A stretch of DNA of 17,080 nt from an uncultured Bacteroidales bacterium (lineage in GTDB: Bacteria > Bacteroidota > Bacteroidia > Bacteroidales > Muribaculaceae), in the NCBI GenBank assembly GCA_900549375.1, contig URNY01000044.1, forward strand, positions 1-17,080, in the 5' to 3' direction. The translations under genes and the position numbers were made by a program. The notes below the pieces were generated by a model. The model was not told the DNA's origin. It worked only from the letters and a program-made list of their open reading frames with translations, and made no database searches. Every line of letters starts with the position of its first letter. The stretch's first letter is position 1. Shown piece by piece: positions 7,787-16,652 of this stretch.

Positions 7787-8419
7787 TTATTCAGAATTAT
7801 CATGAATGAGAAATTCGTAATAAGGATGCGATGAGTAAGAATTCTCACGGGAAAGGGCAGTGTTCCATTGGAAGAAAGCCTCATCGAAAGCGCGGCGGGC
7901 GATAGCCGTAGCGGGAGCAAGTTTGCGGATTTCATAAAAGCCAATTTTGGGCCGATGCAGAATGCCTGCCTCGATGAACATAGGGAGAACGCAATTCATA
8001 GCATTGGGCAATGACCGGTTGGAACCGTACTTCTGTGACATCTTTTGAGTGATGAGTGAAGTTTCAACTTGATCCTGAACATGGAAGTATTTGCCAAGTA
8101 GCGTAAATATATCATAAGCAAACTCGAATTTGGCGATGATAAGCGAAGAGAGTATCAAACTGCGGTCCGCACGGTTGCGGAGCGCGAGGAGCACCTCATC
8201 TTTATGTCCACGCAAAAGTTCGATAAGAGGATTTTGATCGGTTAACTGTGAAATTGCCGTCACCGTCTTGCCTATACGGTTTTGTCCGTTATACTCGGTT
8301 GCAGCGAGTTCAGCGAAGTATTCTCTTGAATAATCACCTGCCAAGACCGCCGTCAAAGCCATTTCAAGCAATGACATTGGTACTCGTTGACGCAATCCTA
8401 TGGTAGTTTTCTCAGACAT
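7787..8419 (-). CDS. BREX-associated small helical protein in the BrxA position
   Basis: This 210-aa protein is the last gene of the defence operon; its start follows the pglZ stop by 2 nt. It is mostly helical in composition. The segment LPNAMNCVLPMFIEAGILHRPKIGFYEI (about 136-163) has the look of a winged helix with a wing strand, which would suit DNA binding. In type 3 BREX the gene after pglZ is brxA, also a small winged-helix protein, so position and size suggest a BrxA counterpart. However, I do not see clear BrxA (DUF1819) sequence signatures, and the identity is inferred mainly from context. It has no catalytic motif, signal peptide or membrane segment. It could equally be a family specific to this operon type. 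Confidence 0.6.
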   Translation of the reverse strand: MSEKTTIGLRQRVPMSLLEMALTAVLAGDYSREYFAELAATEYNGQNRIGKTVTAISQLTDQNPLIELLRGHKDEVLLALRNRADRSLILSSLIIAKFEFAYDIFTLLGKYFHVQDQVETSLITQKMSQKYGSNRSLPNAMNCVLPMFIEAGILHRPKIGFYEIRKLAPATAIARRAFDEAFFQWNTALSRENSYSSHPYYEFLIHDNSE

Positions 8420-8421
8420 AT

Positions 8422-9870
8422 CTAATACTTAATGAATGGAATCATACACTCAAGGAAGTGTGAACCTCCATGAGTAATTTCAACTCGTCCCGGTGAGTTG
8501 AAACTATTGTTATCACTGAGGGCGAACCACATCTTTTTGTGGATATAACGGACAGAATATCCAAGATCCTTTATGAACTGGTTGCTTGCATCTACATTCA
8601 TAAAGATAGCGTGGCGGTGCCCCCGGCTCGCCTTTCCGTAAAGATGTGCTTTTTCGGTAGGCGTAAATGTGCGCCAGCCTTTGGCGAGCACATTGCCATG
8701 ATCAGTGGTTAGGATTATATCGAAGCCGGAGTCCTTCAATTCTTTAATGCGCTTGGCAAAGGATTTGGCCCATATCTTTGTCAATGCCAACAGGTCAAGA
8801 TAAGAAGAAGAACTATGCATCTTCTCGTCGAGAGCCACTGTGACGAGTGCAAGACGTTTACAATCGTGATTGATGTGCAGTTTATCCTCTCCGTTGTCGT
8901 ATAAGTATTGAGGGAAACCGGTGAGCCAATGCGATTGCCATGCCAATCGTTCATTATTGGGCGACTGCGTGTAGTCAAGTGTCGGATGCTGACCGGCAAA
9001 TATTGCTTGTCTGGAAAGACAAGTAATAGACGGCAGCCATGAATAAGTCCAATCCTCTTTGGTAGGGAAAATGTGAAGATCTTCGAGCTCTGAACGAAGC
9101 ACTTCATACTGCCAGAAAGCCATACCGTCCACGACAACGAGAGCAACCTTTTGGCTCTGCGGATAGTTGTCGCGTATGTGCGGAACTACACCGTTGACGC
9201 ATCGGGGCTTTAATATTGGATTGGCATTTAGCGAGTTCCAATAAGTATCGTGAAGATAATGTTGGAAATCGAAGTTGAGATTGTCTATTGTATCGGCAAT
9301 CTCATCGTATTTATTGGCTTCAACAACCTTGATAAACAATTCGCTGATACGGCGAATCGTTGCGACATCCGACCAATCGGGATTGTCAATGGCCTTAAGA
9401 TTGACAACAGCCTCGCCGAAGTCTTTTACCGTTTCGGCGACTGCTGTTGATTTAAGATTATTAATCAAGTCTTGAAGCCGTTGGGCCGTGATAATACCTT
9501 GAACATGTTTGTCGTATAACTTCTTGAGAATATCGAGCGACAGTCGCGAGATGGTTTCTTTATCAACGAAGTTAGGGAAAAGTTCGGTTATCTTAAAGCG
9601 GATATTGTTCGCTTTCGTTGTGATGTCGGGAAGCATTTCACCGGCAGTCAGAATGTAGATGGCAGAACGTCCGGGGTTTCTGCGCAGATTAAGCTCGTAG
9701 TGAACACGGAGCTGAATTGCAGAACCCGCAACGACCTCGGCGGGGCTTTCTCGCTTCAGTTCTTGGAGCACGTCTTCTTGTGCCAAGAATCCGTCAGGAT
9801 TGCTGACGATGGTAAGCGGCTGAAAGCCTCGACTGATTGAGGTTATTATTTCTTTGATAAGTTCCGACAT
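8422..9870 (-). CDS. pglZ: PglZ-domain alkaline-phosphatase-fold protein (BREX)
   Basis: PglZ is the hallmark protein of BREX phage-defence systems. The metal-ligand set expected for the alkaline phosphatase superfamily is visible in order: Asp248 in ALVVVDGM, the nucleophile position Thr283 in PSITCLSR, Asp348 and His352 in ALDEKMH, Asp390-His391 in TTDHGN, and His467 in the typical C-terminal THGGSHFLE block. The enzyme should therefore be a competent phosphatase or nuclease-like hydrolase, although the true BREX substrate is not established here. Residues 1-240 form a helical N-terminal region without recognised motifs. At 482 aa it is compact compared with most BREX PglZ proteins, which are usually well above 600 aa. 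Its start is 8 bp after the methylase stop and its stop is 2 bp before the next gene, so it is an integral operon member. Confidence 0.9.
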   Translation of the reverse strand: MSELIKEIITSISRGFQPLTIVSNPDGFLAQEDVLQELKRESPAEVVAGSAIQLRVHYELNLRRNPGRSAIYILTAGEMLPDITTKANNIRFKITELFPNFVDKETISRLSLDILKKLYDKHVQGIITAQRLQDLINNLKSTAVAETVKDFGEAVVNLKAIDNPDWSDVATIRRISELFIKVVEANKYDEIADTIDNLNFDFQHYLHDTYWNSLNANPILKPRCVNGVVPHIRDNYPQSQKVALVVVDGMAFWQYEVLRSELEDLHIFPTKEDWTYSWLPSITCLSRQAIFAGQHPTLDYTQSPNNERLAWQSHWLTGFPQYLYDNGEDKLHINHDCKRLALVTVALDEKMHSSSSYLDLLALTKIWAKSFAKRIKELKDSGFDIILTTDHGNVLAKGWRTFTPTEKAHLYGKASRGHRHAIFMNVDASNQFIKDLGYSVRYIHKKMWFALSDNNSFNSPGRVEITHGGSHFLECMIPFIKY

Positions 9871-9878
9871 TCTTATAC

Positions 9879-12548
9879 TTATACGCGAGATGATGCTATT
9901 TCGTAGAACTGAAGAAGTTGCTCGTCTTCGGTGAGAAGATTTTGCGGTATGCGGTCGCCAACTGCAACAATAGTGGCAAAATCTTTATCTTGATAGCACT
10001 GCTTAAATCCGGCACGCAGAGCTTCGACACGAGCCTTCTTGATTTTGCCGCGAGGCTTCTGCGCCACCTCCACATACACCTTAAACTCACGCATAAGAGC
10101 CTTATGGCGGAGTGCTGCGAGGTCGACATCATCTTGCAGGTTAGGCTTGCGCCAATGTCCATCAGATTCCTTGATGAAATTTTCTTCAAGAATCTGCATC
10201 AGTTCCGGCAAGATGTCGCCCTTACGAACTCCGTTGATGGCTTGCATCCATTTGGGCTGTAAGTCCTGATAGGTCTGTGGTGTGCTCAGCTCATTGTTGA
10301 GCCATGCAATGCCTCCCTGCTCGCTATCGACGAAGAAAAGCGATGCTTGGAACCCATCGGTGCGTTTACGCAGTTCGTCATACTTGGCTGCTTGCGAGGG
10401 TGTGAAATACATACCGTCGCGCTCTGCGTAACGATCGCGTATACCGGCTTGGAACTCTTGCGCGTTCAATGGCACAGGAAATCCGTGCTGAACGTAGAAC
10501 GAGATAAGACGGTCATAAAGAATTTTAGGACTGCGTTCCACAACTGCCGTAGTCTTGTTACCATGCTCGAGATGCACAGGCAGACGAGAAAGCAATTCAT
10601 CGATGAAGTCCCAAACATTGGTTTCGGGAGCCTCATTCTCGAACTTATAAATTAACTGCTCGGTTGGCTTAAAGCAAGATATAATGAGGTCTTGCTTTAC
10701 TGCGGTCGTTGTAGTAACTGCTTTGAAAGAGCCCTGTTGCTTATCAAGTGCGGAAACTCCCGCAACTACAAACCCAACATTTTGGAGCGCAGTTTGGATA
10801 GAGTTCCAAACCGCTGCGGAAGTATTGCTAAATTCCACAGTCATCCATTTACCCGCTTTCAGAACCCTATAGTATTCCTTGAATGACTCAGTCATTAGGG
10901 ATTGATAGTCGAATAACGATTTACCCAATGAGTTATTTACAATAGCTTCTGGACGATTGTCTGTAATAACTTTTAGCCAGGCCTCTTGAAGGAAATTAAG
11001 TTCCGAATAAGAAAAGTTAGCTCCAAAAGGAGGGTCAGTGAAAATGTAATCTATACAATTATCCGACATATTTAGACACGTCGCACTTGATACTGACATT
11101 ACATTAGTAGGTTCTAAAGCAGGAATCAGTTTTTCAAGTTTTGATAATTTGTTTTTAAGCGCATGAAATATATTAGCTTCACTAATCTGCGAGGAAATAT
11201 ATAAAGTGCCACTTAACGGATTATATGGGAAAGAGACAGAAGGTCTGTATCGGTTGAGTTTAGAAATATTTATAAGTTGACTATTAACTAAGAATTTCAA
11301 TTCTTTAGCATCACAAAGTGATAAAAGTCTTTCAAGAACGATAAGCGTTCTGGGAAAATAAAACTGGTGTACGTGTGTTATTCCCTGACGATCATTGCGA
11401 CGAGCTTCACTACCTTCTATCATTCGTTGAATAACAGCGTTAAACGAAGAAGCGAGCTTATCAGCTTGCTCAATTAAAGAGAGGTCGAAATCTGTTAATG
11501 GATTTTTTATTGTTTTTCTACCTTCTGAATATGCTACTAAAACAGGTACTTTTTCTTGAGTCGATATAACCTTTTTCAAAACATTATCATATTTTGAAAT
11601 CCAAGATTTTTCGACAGTTTTTTTTGTATGTATGGCGCCGCATGAAGGGCAAACGAATTCTTCTTTGACTGTCCCATTTTCTGAATTAACAGCAGATTCG
11701 TAAAAGTTTATCTTGGCACCACAATTTGGACACAAAAAAATGTCGCTATAAACTATATAGCTAAACGGAATTTCTCGCCCGACAGAATTGGTCGTGTTAT
11801 ACAGCCAACCCAATTCTGTTTCGACCTGGTCTAATTTAGTCCGAATGGAGGAAAAGATATTTTTTTCAGTAAGCGGAGTATTATAAACAGCGCTAATCAA
11901 ACCCGCAACGGGACTTAAATCCGATAATATAGCATGTCGTGACCCCCAAATAAGATTTCTAGAAGAACGTTCAGAGTCAAGTTTGCCTTTGGTTTCGGAT
12001 TCATGTCCATCGCACATAGTAGCCGCTACGCCAGTCATCCCAGTTCCAGCAAAAGCATCTAAAACAACATCTCCGGGTTGTGTATAATGCAATAAATAGC
12101 GCATTATAGCAGGATGCGGGACCTTAGTATGGTATGAATGAGCGTTATATATCGGATTACTTTTGCCCTCGCTAACGTCGGCTGCATACGGTTCGTTGAC
12201 GACGACATTGGGATGACGTTTGCCTTCTGCCTCGAGTTGGATTTTTTCTTGCTCCCACTCGGCGATGAAATCGTTTAGCCAAGGATTGGGGCAAGCGGTA
12301 TAATATGGAGGGTCTGACAGATTGACGATGTCATCATCTGACCCGATTGGGAATCCCTCGATATTGCGAAGCTCAGGGAGCTTGGCACGAAGCTGCTCTC
12401 GGAAATAGGCGCGACGTTCTTCATCGTTGGAGAACGTCATGCCAAGGACTGTAACGGGGCCGGTTTCCTGTTGGGAAACGGCATCCATCTCGTCAAAGCC
12501 CATGTCGAGAGTAGGTTCGTCGGGATTATGTTTGATTTTCTTTGCCAT
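9879..12548 (-). CDS. PglX-like DNA methyltransferase with zinc ribbon (BREX)
   Basis: This 889-aa protein is a predicted amino-methyltransferase (N6-adenine or N4-cytosine) for self-marking. Order of motifs: SDPPYY with PNPWL (78-91); a motif X/I block ending in the SAM-binding DAFAGTG (164-170); a zinc ribbon with C273xxC276 and C300xxC303; then TDPPF (504-508), a catalytic motif IV. The long insert between motif I and TDPPF would hold target recognition. The C-terminal 260 residues are a separate domain with a basic segment (KPRGKIKKARVEALRAGFK). In position and layout it matches the type 3 BREX methylase PglXI. Its ATG overlaps the ATPase stop by one base (TAATG), so translation is probably coupled. 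The middle of the gene is clearly more AT-rich than both ends. A classical restriction endonuclease partner is not encoded nearby, which argues against a plain restriction-modification system. Confidence 0.88.
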   Translation of the reverse strand: MAKKIKHNPDEPTLDMGFDEMDAVSQQETGPVTVLGMTFSNDEERRAYFREQLRAKLPELRNIEGFPIGSDDDIVNLSDPPYYTACPNPWLNDFIAEWEQEKIQLEAEGKRHPNVVVNEPYAADVSEGKSNPIYNAHSYHTKVPHPAIMRYLLHYTQPGDVVLDAFAGTGMTGVAATMCDGHESETKGKLDSERSSRNLIWGSRHAILSDLSPVAGLISAVYNTPLTEKNIFSSIRTKLDQVETELGWLYNTTNSVGREIPFSYIVYSDIFLCPNCGAKINFYESAVNSENGTVKEEFVCPSCGAIHTKKTVEKSWISKYDNVLKKVISTQEKVPVLVAYSEGRKTIKNPLTDFDLSLIEQADKLASSFNAVIQRMIEGSEARRNDRQGITHVHQFYFPRTLIVLERLLSLCDAKELKFLVNSQLINISKLNRYRPSVSFPYNPLSGTLYISSQISEANIFHALKNKLSKLEKLIPALEPTNVMSVSSATCLNMSDNCIDYIFTDPPFGANFSYSELNFLQEAWLKVITDNRPEAIVNNSLGKSLFDYQSLMTESFKEYYRVLKAGKWMTVEFSNTSAAVWNSIQTALQNVGFVVAGVSALDKQQGSFKAVTTTTAVKQDLIISCFKPTEQLIYKFENEAPETNVWDFIDELLSRLPVHLEHGNKTTAVVERSPKILYDRLISFYVQHGFPVPLNAQEFQAGIRDRYAERDGMYFTPSQAAKYDELRKRTDGFQASLFFVDSEQGGIAWLNNELSTPQTYQDLQPKWMQAINGVRKGDILPELMQILEENFIKESDGHWRKPNLQDDVDLAALRHKALMREFKVYVEVAQKPRGKIKKARVEALRAGFKQCYQDKDFATIVAVGDRIPQNLLTEDEQLLQFYEIASSRV

Positions 12549-15500
12549 TAGTCTAATGATATGCGGGCGTTAGAGCGGTCAATACCGGCAAGTTTGCCGT
12601 TGACAAGCTGATTGAATTTCTGTATAAGTTCTTCTGGAGAAAGCGGACGATTGAAAAGTGAGAAAATTTCATCGCGCTTGATTGATACCGGCGTGATTCC
12701 ACGGGTGAGTTTTTGAATAATCTGCATAACCGTGGGGAAATTTTGCTCAGTGATATGCTTGCTCTTGAAGTCTTCAAGGAAAGCGACTTGTGCATCAGTG
12801 AGCGCATCCACGTTTTTAAGCAGATTATTGTCAGTGAGTATGAGATGATACTGAGCATCGGCGAAGTTAAAAATCTCGTCGAGCTGGGTTTTCAAATCTT
12901 CAAGATTTGGAAGCGTCTTATCCTTGAACTCACGCGGATTGAAGTCCTTATAGGGTGTAGCCATCATCAAGCCTTTGGTGATGGTTTCAGCCGGACGCAG
13001 CATTTTGATGTCAACAAGCCACGGAGCGAGCTTTGGTTCGATGGCTACATAGTTTGATTGAGTTGCCAGTTGAAGAGCTGCCAGTTTAGGTGAGTTGAGA
13101 AGGCGCTGACGTTCGGACTCTTGAATGTTGGTAATGTGATTCTTTTTATATTCCTGAATATACCAGTCAGCGTAACGCTCTTTAAGTGCTGTCATGCGCT
13201 GACGCGATAGAGTAATCTTAGAGGTTTCATCAGGAGAAAGGCCTTCAAATTCGCGGATTGCGGCATCTATTTCTTCAACGAAAGCATCGTCATAGATATA
13301 CTGACGGGCTTGCTCCAGATAAGAAATTATCGGCGAGAACTCATTGACGATGGCCTGTGCATTTTTGATAACATCGAGATCGACAAGATGGGAGAAGGCT
13401 TCACGTATCTGGTCAGCATTAAAGGGGAAGTTCTTCAACTTGGGAACAGTGTTGAACGACGCCATACGGTCGGCAATGCCTTTCATACGGTCGAGGTGTG
13501 TGCGCAGAGTGATGGCGGCAGACTGAGAAATGAGTTCAATCCCTTGGAACTGGATGCCGTCTGAAATATCATGTAAGGCACGAGCACACTTCTCTGCAAC
13601 CTGTCGGGCATCGCTAAGTAATCGAGACAGGGCACCCGAATTAATGTCGGGGATTTGAGTGGAAAGGTCAACGCCGGAAATGCCTAGCGAAAGTTCACGC
13701 ATGGCAGCGTGATCTACACCGCGAGGACGGCGAACGCAGTTGAAGCAGTAGTAGTCTTCCTTAGGGCAGTTGACGATTTCGCCGATGTTTGCGGCATTGA
13801 TAATCTTGCCGGATACATCTATCTCAATATATCCGAGAGCCACCATAGCTGCGAGGACAAGATATTCAAAGTCTGCTTCGATTTGGTAATCCTTGGAACG
13901 GTAAGAATGGGTTGCCTCCCAGAAACATTCGAGGATTTCATCACGGTTGATAACCTGATTGGGACCTTTCTGCTCCAACAAGTCTTTAATTGTCTTGGCG
14001 TAAATTGAGTGGTCGATAGAAAGTCGGCCTTCATGGAGCAATCCCAGTCCGTGAAGAATAGCCTCGCCATTAGAAATGGACTGATTTGGATTTGCGATTT
14101 TTTGCTTGGCCTGTTTAATATGGGTATCGAAGTTACCTTGCGGCCCGAATGTCAGCGGCTGACGAAGTGCAGTGAACTTCGGATAATTAGGGCGTTCGGT
14201 ATTGAAATGGTCTTCAAGCAAGAACGAAGTGATTTTGCTGACTACCATTTCTTTTGAAGGGCCGTTGAGAAGTTCGGGCGAGAGCGTCTGCTTCTCATCG
14301 CGATAGAAGACCTCCATGTTCTCCTTGAACTCAGTATTGAACAACTGTTTGAGTTTGTTCTTATACTGGTTGATGAAGCTCTCGTAGAAGCGCTTTTGCG
14401 AGCTGTCAACCGAAGCCTTTAAGGATTCGGCGGCGGCATAGAGAGCGATGTAGTCCTTCATTTCCTGACTGATATTGTCGAAAACGAAGTACACGCTATC
14501 TTCTTCGTTGCCGCGAGTCTTTGCCGATTCGGTAAAGATTGGCATGAAGTAGATGTAGAAGTGTTGCTGCGGATGTGTGGTGCTACGCTCATTGGGGTTA
14601 CCCATGAAAATGTAGCCGTCAATCATGGTCTTGTGGGAAATCCAGTCGATGCGATGTGCCCAAATAGGAAAACCGAGACGATATTGGTCAATTTCGATGG
14701 GGAGGAATTCGACAAGGAAGTTGAAGAAGAACTGGTCTTTGACTTCGGGAGTCATTTGCGATGCATAGTCCTTTATCTTCTGTTCATAGTTGATACCGCC
14801 TACTATGCGCAGGTGATACTCCTGATTAAATTCGTTTTTCTCGAAATATTGACCGACTGTGGCGGAAACGATTTTGTTAGCCGTATTGTCGATTACATCC
14901 TGAAGTATTTCGCGGTCGAAGCATGTTGAATCGAGCCAGCATAAATCATCAACGAGTGTTTCGGCTGTGACTCCATTGGTGGCGCTAAGCGAAGATTGTA
15001 GGATTTTCACTGCGCACGCATTAGCGATGCGATGTGCAAGATGATTCTTCTTTGCTTGAACTCCCACAAAGTTGTCATCAATCTTTTGTGAGACGATAGC
15101 CATAATCTCATTAATGCGATGAACATCGGGGTCGGTCTGCATCTTGGGTGCAGTGAGATCAACCCAATAGCTATCGTAAGAAATCAGGCCGGGGCAAGTG
15201 TTGAGGACATCTTCGCCTTTCAGACTCTCGAATTTCGACGAGAGTGTTTTAAGAATTTCGCGTTGTCCGTTCTTGACATGCACCAGCTGGAAGTTGTCGA
15301 AGAATGCAGGATGGACGGGAAACAGCTCGACATATTCTTCAAGGTTTGCGTGCAGATCATTGAAGAATTGAGTGAACTGCGATAGATGGTTTCTTATCCA
15401 TGCTTTCTGCTCGTCTGTCTTGCGGAGCAAGCGCTGTTCGGTAACGAACTTAACCTCTTGCTTGGTAATGGTGATTTGTTTATAGCGGTCGTTGACCTTA

Positions 15501-16204
15501 TTGAGCATATCGCTGGCAAACTGAAATTCCGGGGAGTTATAAATAACCTCCTGAACACCAAAGACAACTCGGAATTTGGAATGGTCGGAGATTTGACCGA
15601 GAGCTTGGAGAACTGCAAGGTCGCGATTCAGCTTGTCGGATGCGCTTCTACCTTTGAGGTAGGAAAGCATCTCATCTATAACGAGAAGAAATCCCTTGTC
15701 GGGGAATTTAGCCTCATAGTGAGCCATCATGCGCGACAACTGTACCGCGTATGGTTCCAGCGGGCATGCATCGGTGATTGAGTATTCAATGCCGACGGAG
15801 CGCAGATATTTGTCGATTTGATAACATACAATCGACCAAAGTTCCTGGCTGTTGCCAAGTTCGAAACGAAGCACATTGTATTTACCTGCAATCTTCGAGA
15901 GATTTTCACGCGCTTTGTCATTGCTAATGAGAGAAAGATAACCCGAATTCTCTGCTATCAGTGTGAAAAGCGACATGAGGTGTGATTTACCGGTTCCATA
16001 GTTACCGACTATCTGTAAACCGAATGTATCCGCTGTGGTTGTATAATCAAGATTGGAGCAGATGAACGGAATGATCGAGTTTTCATATTCCTTAGAGAAA
16101 ACGAAAGTTCTCACCAAAGACTCTTGGTAAGACACATCATTTAGCCGGTCGAATTTTACGACTTCGGTTATAGGTTCAAAATGTAGGAGCTCGCTGTATT
16201 TCAT
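12548..16204 (-). CDS. brxC: BrxC/PglY-type large ATPase (DUF6079-like)
   Basis: This 1218-aa protein is the large P-loop ATPase typical of BREX operons. The Walker A motif is GNYGTGKSH (67-75) and the Walker B is LLVIDE (173-178). NDRYKQITI (238-246) sits where an arginine-finger/sensor region is expected. The motifs are intact, so ATP hydrolysis is likely. After the N-terminal AAA domain the protein is long and mainly helical. A Cys cluster C813...C820xxC823 could bind a metal with a further ligand such as His833. Length and motif placement agree with the BrxC/PglY group and with the DUF6079 family. It starts 12 bp after the BrxF-like gene and ends overlapping the methylase start. In related systems this ATPase is essential for defence and forms assemblies with PglZ and the methylase. 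The name brxC is by family analogy; pglY would be equally defensible. Confidence 0.87.
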   Translation of the reverse strand: MKYSELLHFEPITEVVKFDRLNDVSYQESLVRTFVFSKEYENSIIPFICSNLDYTTTADTFGLQIVGNYGTGKSHLMSLFTLIAENSGYLSLISNDKARENLSKIAGKYNVLRFELGNSQELWSIVCYQIDKYLRSVGIEYSITDACPLEPYAVQLSRMMAHYEAKFPDKGFLLVIDEMLSYLKGRSASDKLNRDLAVLQALGQISDHSKFRVVFGVQEVIYNSPEFQFASDMLNKVNDRYKQITITKQEVKFVTEQRLLRKTDEQKAWIRNHLSQFTQFFNDLHANLEEYVELFPVHPAFFDNFQLVHVKNGQREILKTLSSKFESLKGEDVLNTCPGLISYDSYWVDLTAPKMQTDPDVHRINEIMAIVSQKIDDNFVGVQAKKNHLAHRIANACAVKILQSSLSATNGVTAETLVDDLCWLDSTCFDREILQDVIDNTANKIVSATVGQYFEKNEFNQEYHLRIVGGINYEQKIKDYASQMTPEVKDQFFFNFLVEFLPIEIDQYRLGFPIWAHRIDWISHKTMIDGYIFMGNPNERSTTHPQQHFYIYFMPIFTESAKTRGNEEDSVYFVFDNISQEMKDYIALYAAAESLKASVDSSQKRFYESFINQYKNKLKQLFNTEFKENMEVFYRDEKQTLSPELLNGPSKEMVVSKITSFLLEDHFNTERPNYPKFTALRQPLTFGPQGNFDTHIKQAKQKIANPNQSISNGEAILHGLGLLHEGRLSIDHSIYAKTIKDLLEQKGPNQVINRDEILECFWEATHSYRSKDYQIEADFEYLVLAAMVALGYIEIDVSGKIINAANIGEIVNCPKEDYYCFNCVRRPRGVDHAAMRELSLGISGVDLSTQIPDINSGALSRLLSDARQVAEKCARALHDISDGIQFQGIELISQSAAITLRTHLDRMKGIADRMASFNTVPKLKNFPFNADQIREAFSHLVDLDVIKNAQAIVNEFSPIISYLEQARQYIYDDAFVEEIDAAIREFEGLSPDETSKITLSRQRMTALKERYADWYIQEYKKNHITNIQESERQRLLNSPKLAALQLATQSNYVAIEPKLAPWLVDIKMLRPAETITKGLMMATPYKDFNPREFKDKTLPNLEDLKTQLDEIFNFADAQYHLILTDNNLLKNVDALTDAQVAFLEDFKSKHITEQNFPTVMQIIQKLTRGITPVSIKRDEIFSLFNRPLSPEELIQKFNQLVNGKLAGIDRSNARISLD

Positions 16205-16216
16205 GAGTCGATGTGG

Positions 16217-16639
16217 TTACTGGAGAATGTATGGATGAAGGTCACCGATGGGGAATGAAATTTTAAGTTCTTTGCTGACAAAATGAAAGTTTTCATTGTC
16301 AGTCTCTCCGCAGTCCACAAGAATCAAAGTATGGCTCTTCGAAATGGAATCGAAGAGTGAAAGGAGGTTGAATTTCAGAATTGGCTCGAAGAGAATTCCC
16401 CAGTTTGTAATAGCGACATAGTTTCCAATAATCTCATCGTGCGATATAGCTTGTCTTATTAAAGAGTTGAGACAATCCTCCGCAATCATTGGCAAGTGGG
16501 GAGAATTCAGGTCATTCTTAATAAGATCCGCAAGTTCATAGCCCACATCTAATGTCTTTAGACATGGGTCAATGGAGTGGGTAAAGATGACTTTATTCCT
16601 CGGGCAATATTTAAGAAATTGAGCGATTTTTTCTCTCAC
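16217..16639 (-). CDS. BrxF-like small protein lacking a P-loop (first gene of the BREX-like operon)
   Basis: This 140-aa protein opens the operon and ends 12 bp before the large ATPase. Residues 78-106 (TNWGILFEPILKFNLLSLFDSISKSHTLI) and the C-terminal FPIGDLHPY resemble the second half of BrxF from type 3 BREX, where a similar LFxPxL...PLxLL...S block follows a P-loop. Here the P-loop itself is absent: the expected place (NKVIFTHSIDPCLKTL, 15-30) has no GxxGxGKT, and LDVGYELADLI follows directly. It therefore probably cannot bind ATP by itself and may be a structural adaptor for the neighbouring ATPase. The start is a GTG at 16639; no in-frame ATG exists between the upstream stop and that codon. 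The BrxF relation is my inference from motif pattern, size and position, not from a search. Confidence 0.6.
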   Translation of the reverse strand: MREKIAQFLKYCPRNKVIFTHSIDPCLKTLDVGYELADLIKNDLNSPHLPMIAEDCLNSLIRQAISHDEIIGNYVAITNWGILFEPILKFNLLSLFDSISKSHTLILVDCGETDNENFHFVSKELKISFPIGDLHPYILQ

Positions 16640-16652
16640 TATGTCGCCTAAA

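Noticed and set aside
7534..7944. A 137-codon minus-strand frame read as a complete gene
   Set aside because: Its first part is an out-of-frame shadow of the end of the 210-aa defence protein; only the part after about 7736 resembles a Fic tail.
9879..12548. Reading the locus as a plain type II/III restriction-modification system
   Set aside because: No endonuclease partner is visible, and the methylase lies between a BrxC/PglY ATPase and PglZ in a tight operon, which fits BREX better.
7787..16639. DISARM system
   Set aside because: The methylase could fit, but the DISARM helicase, DUF1998 protein and phospholipase D protein are all missing, while PglZ is present.
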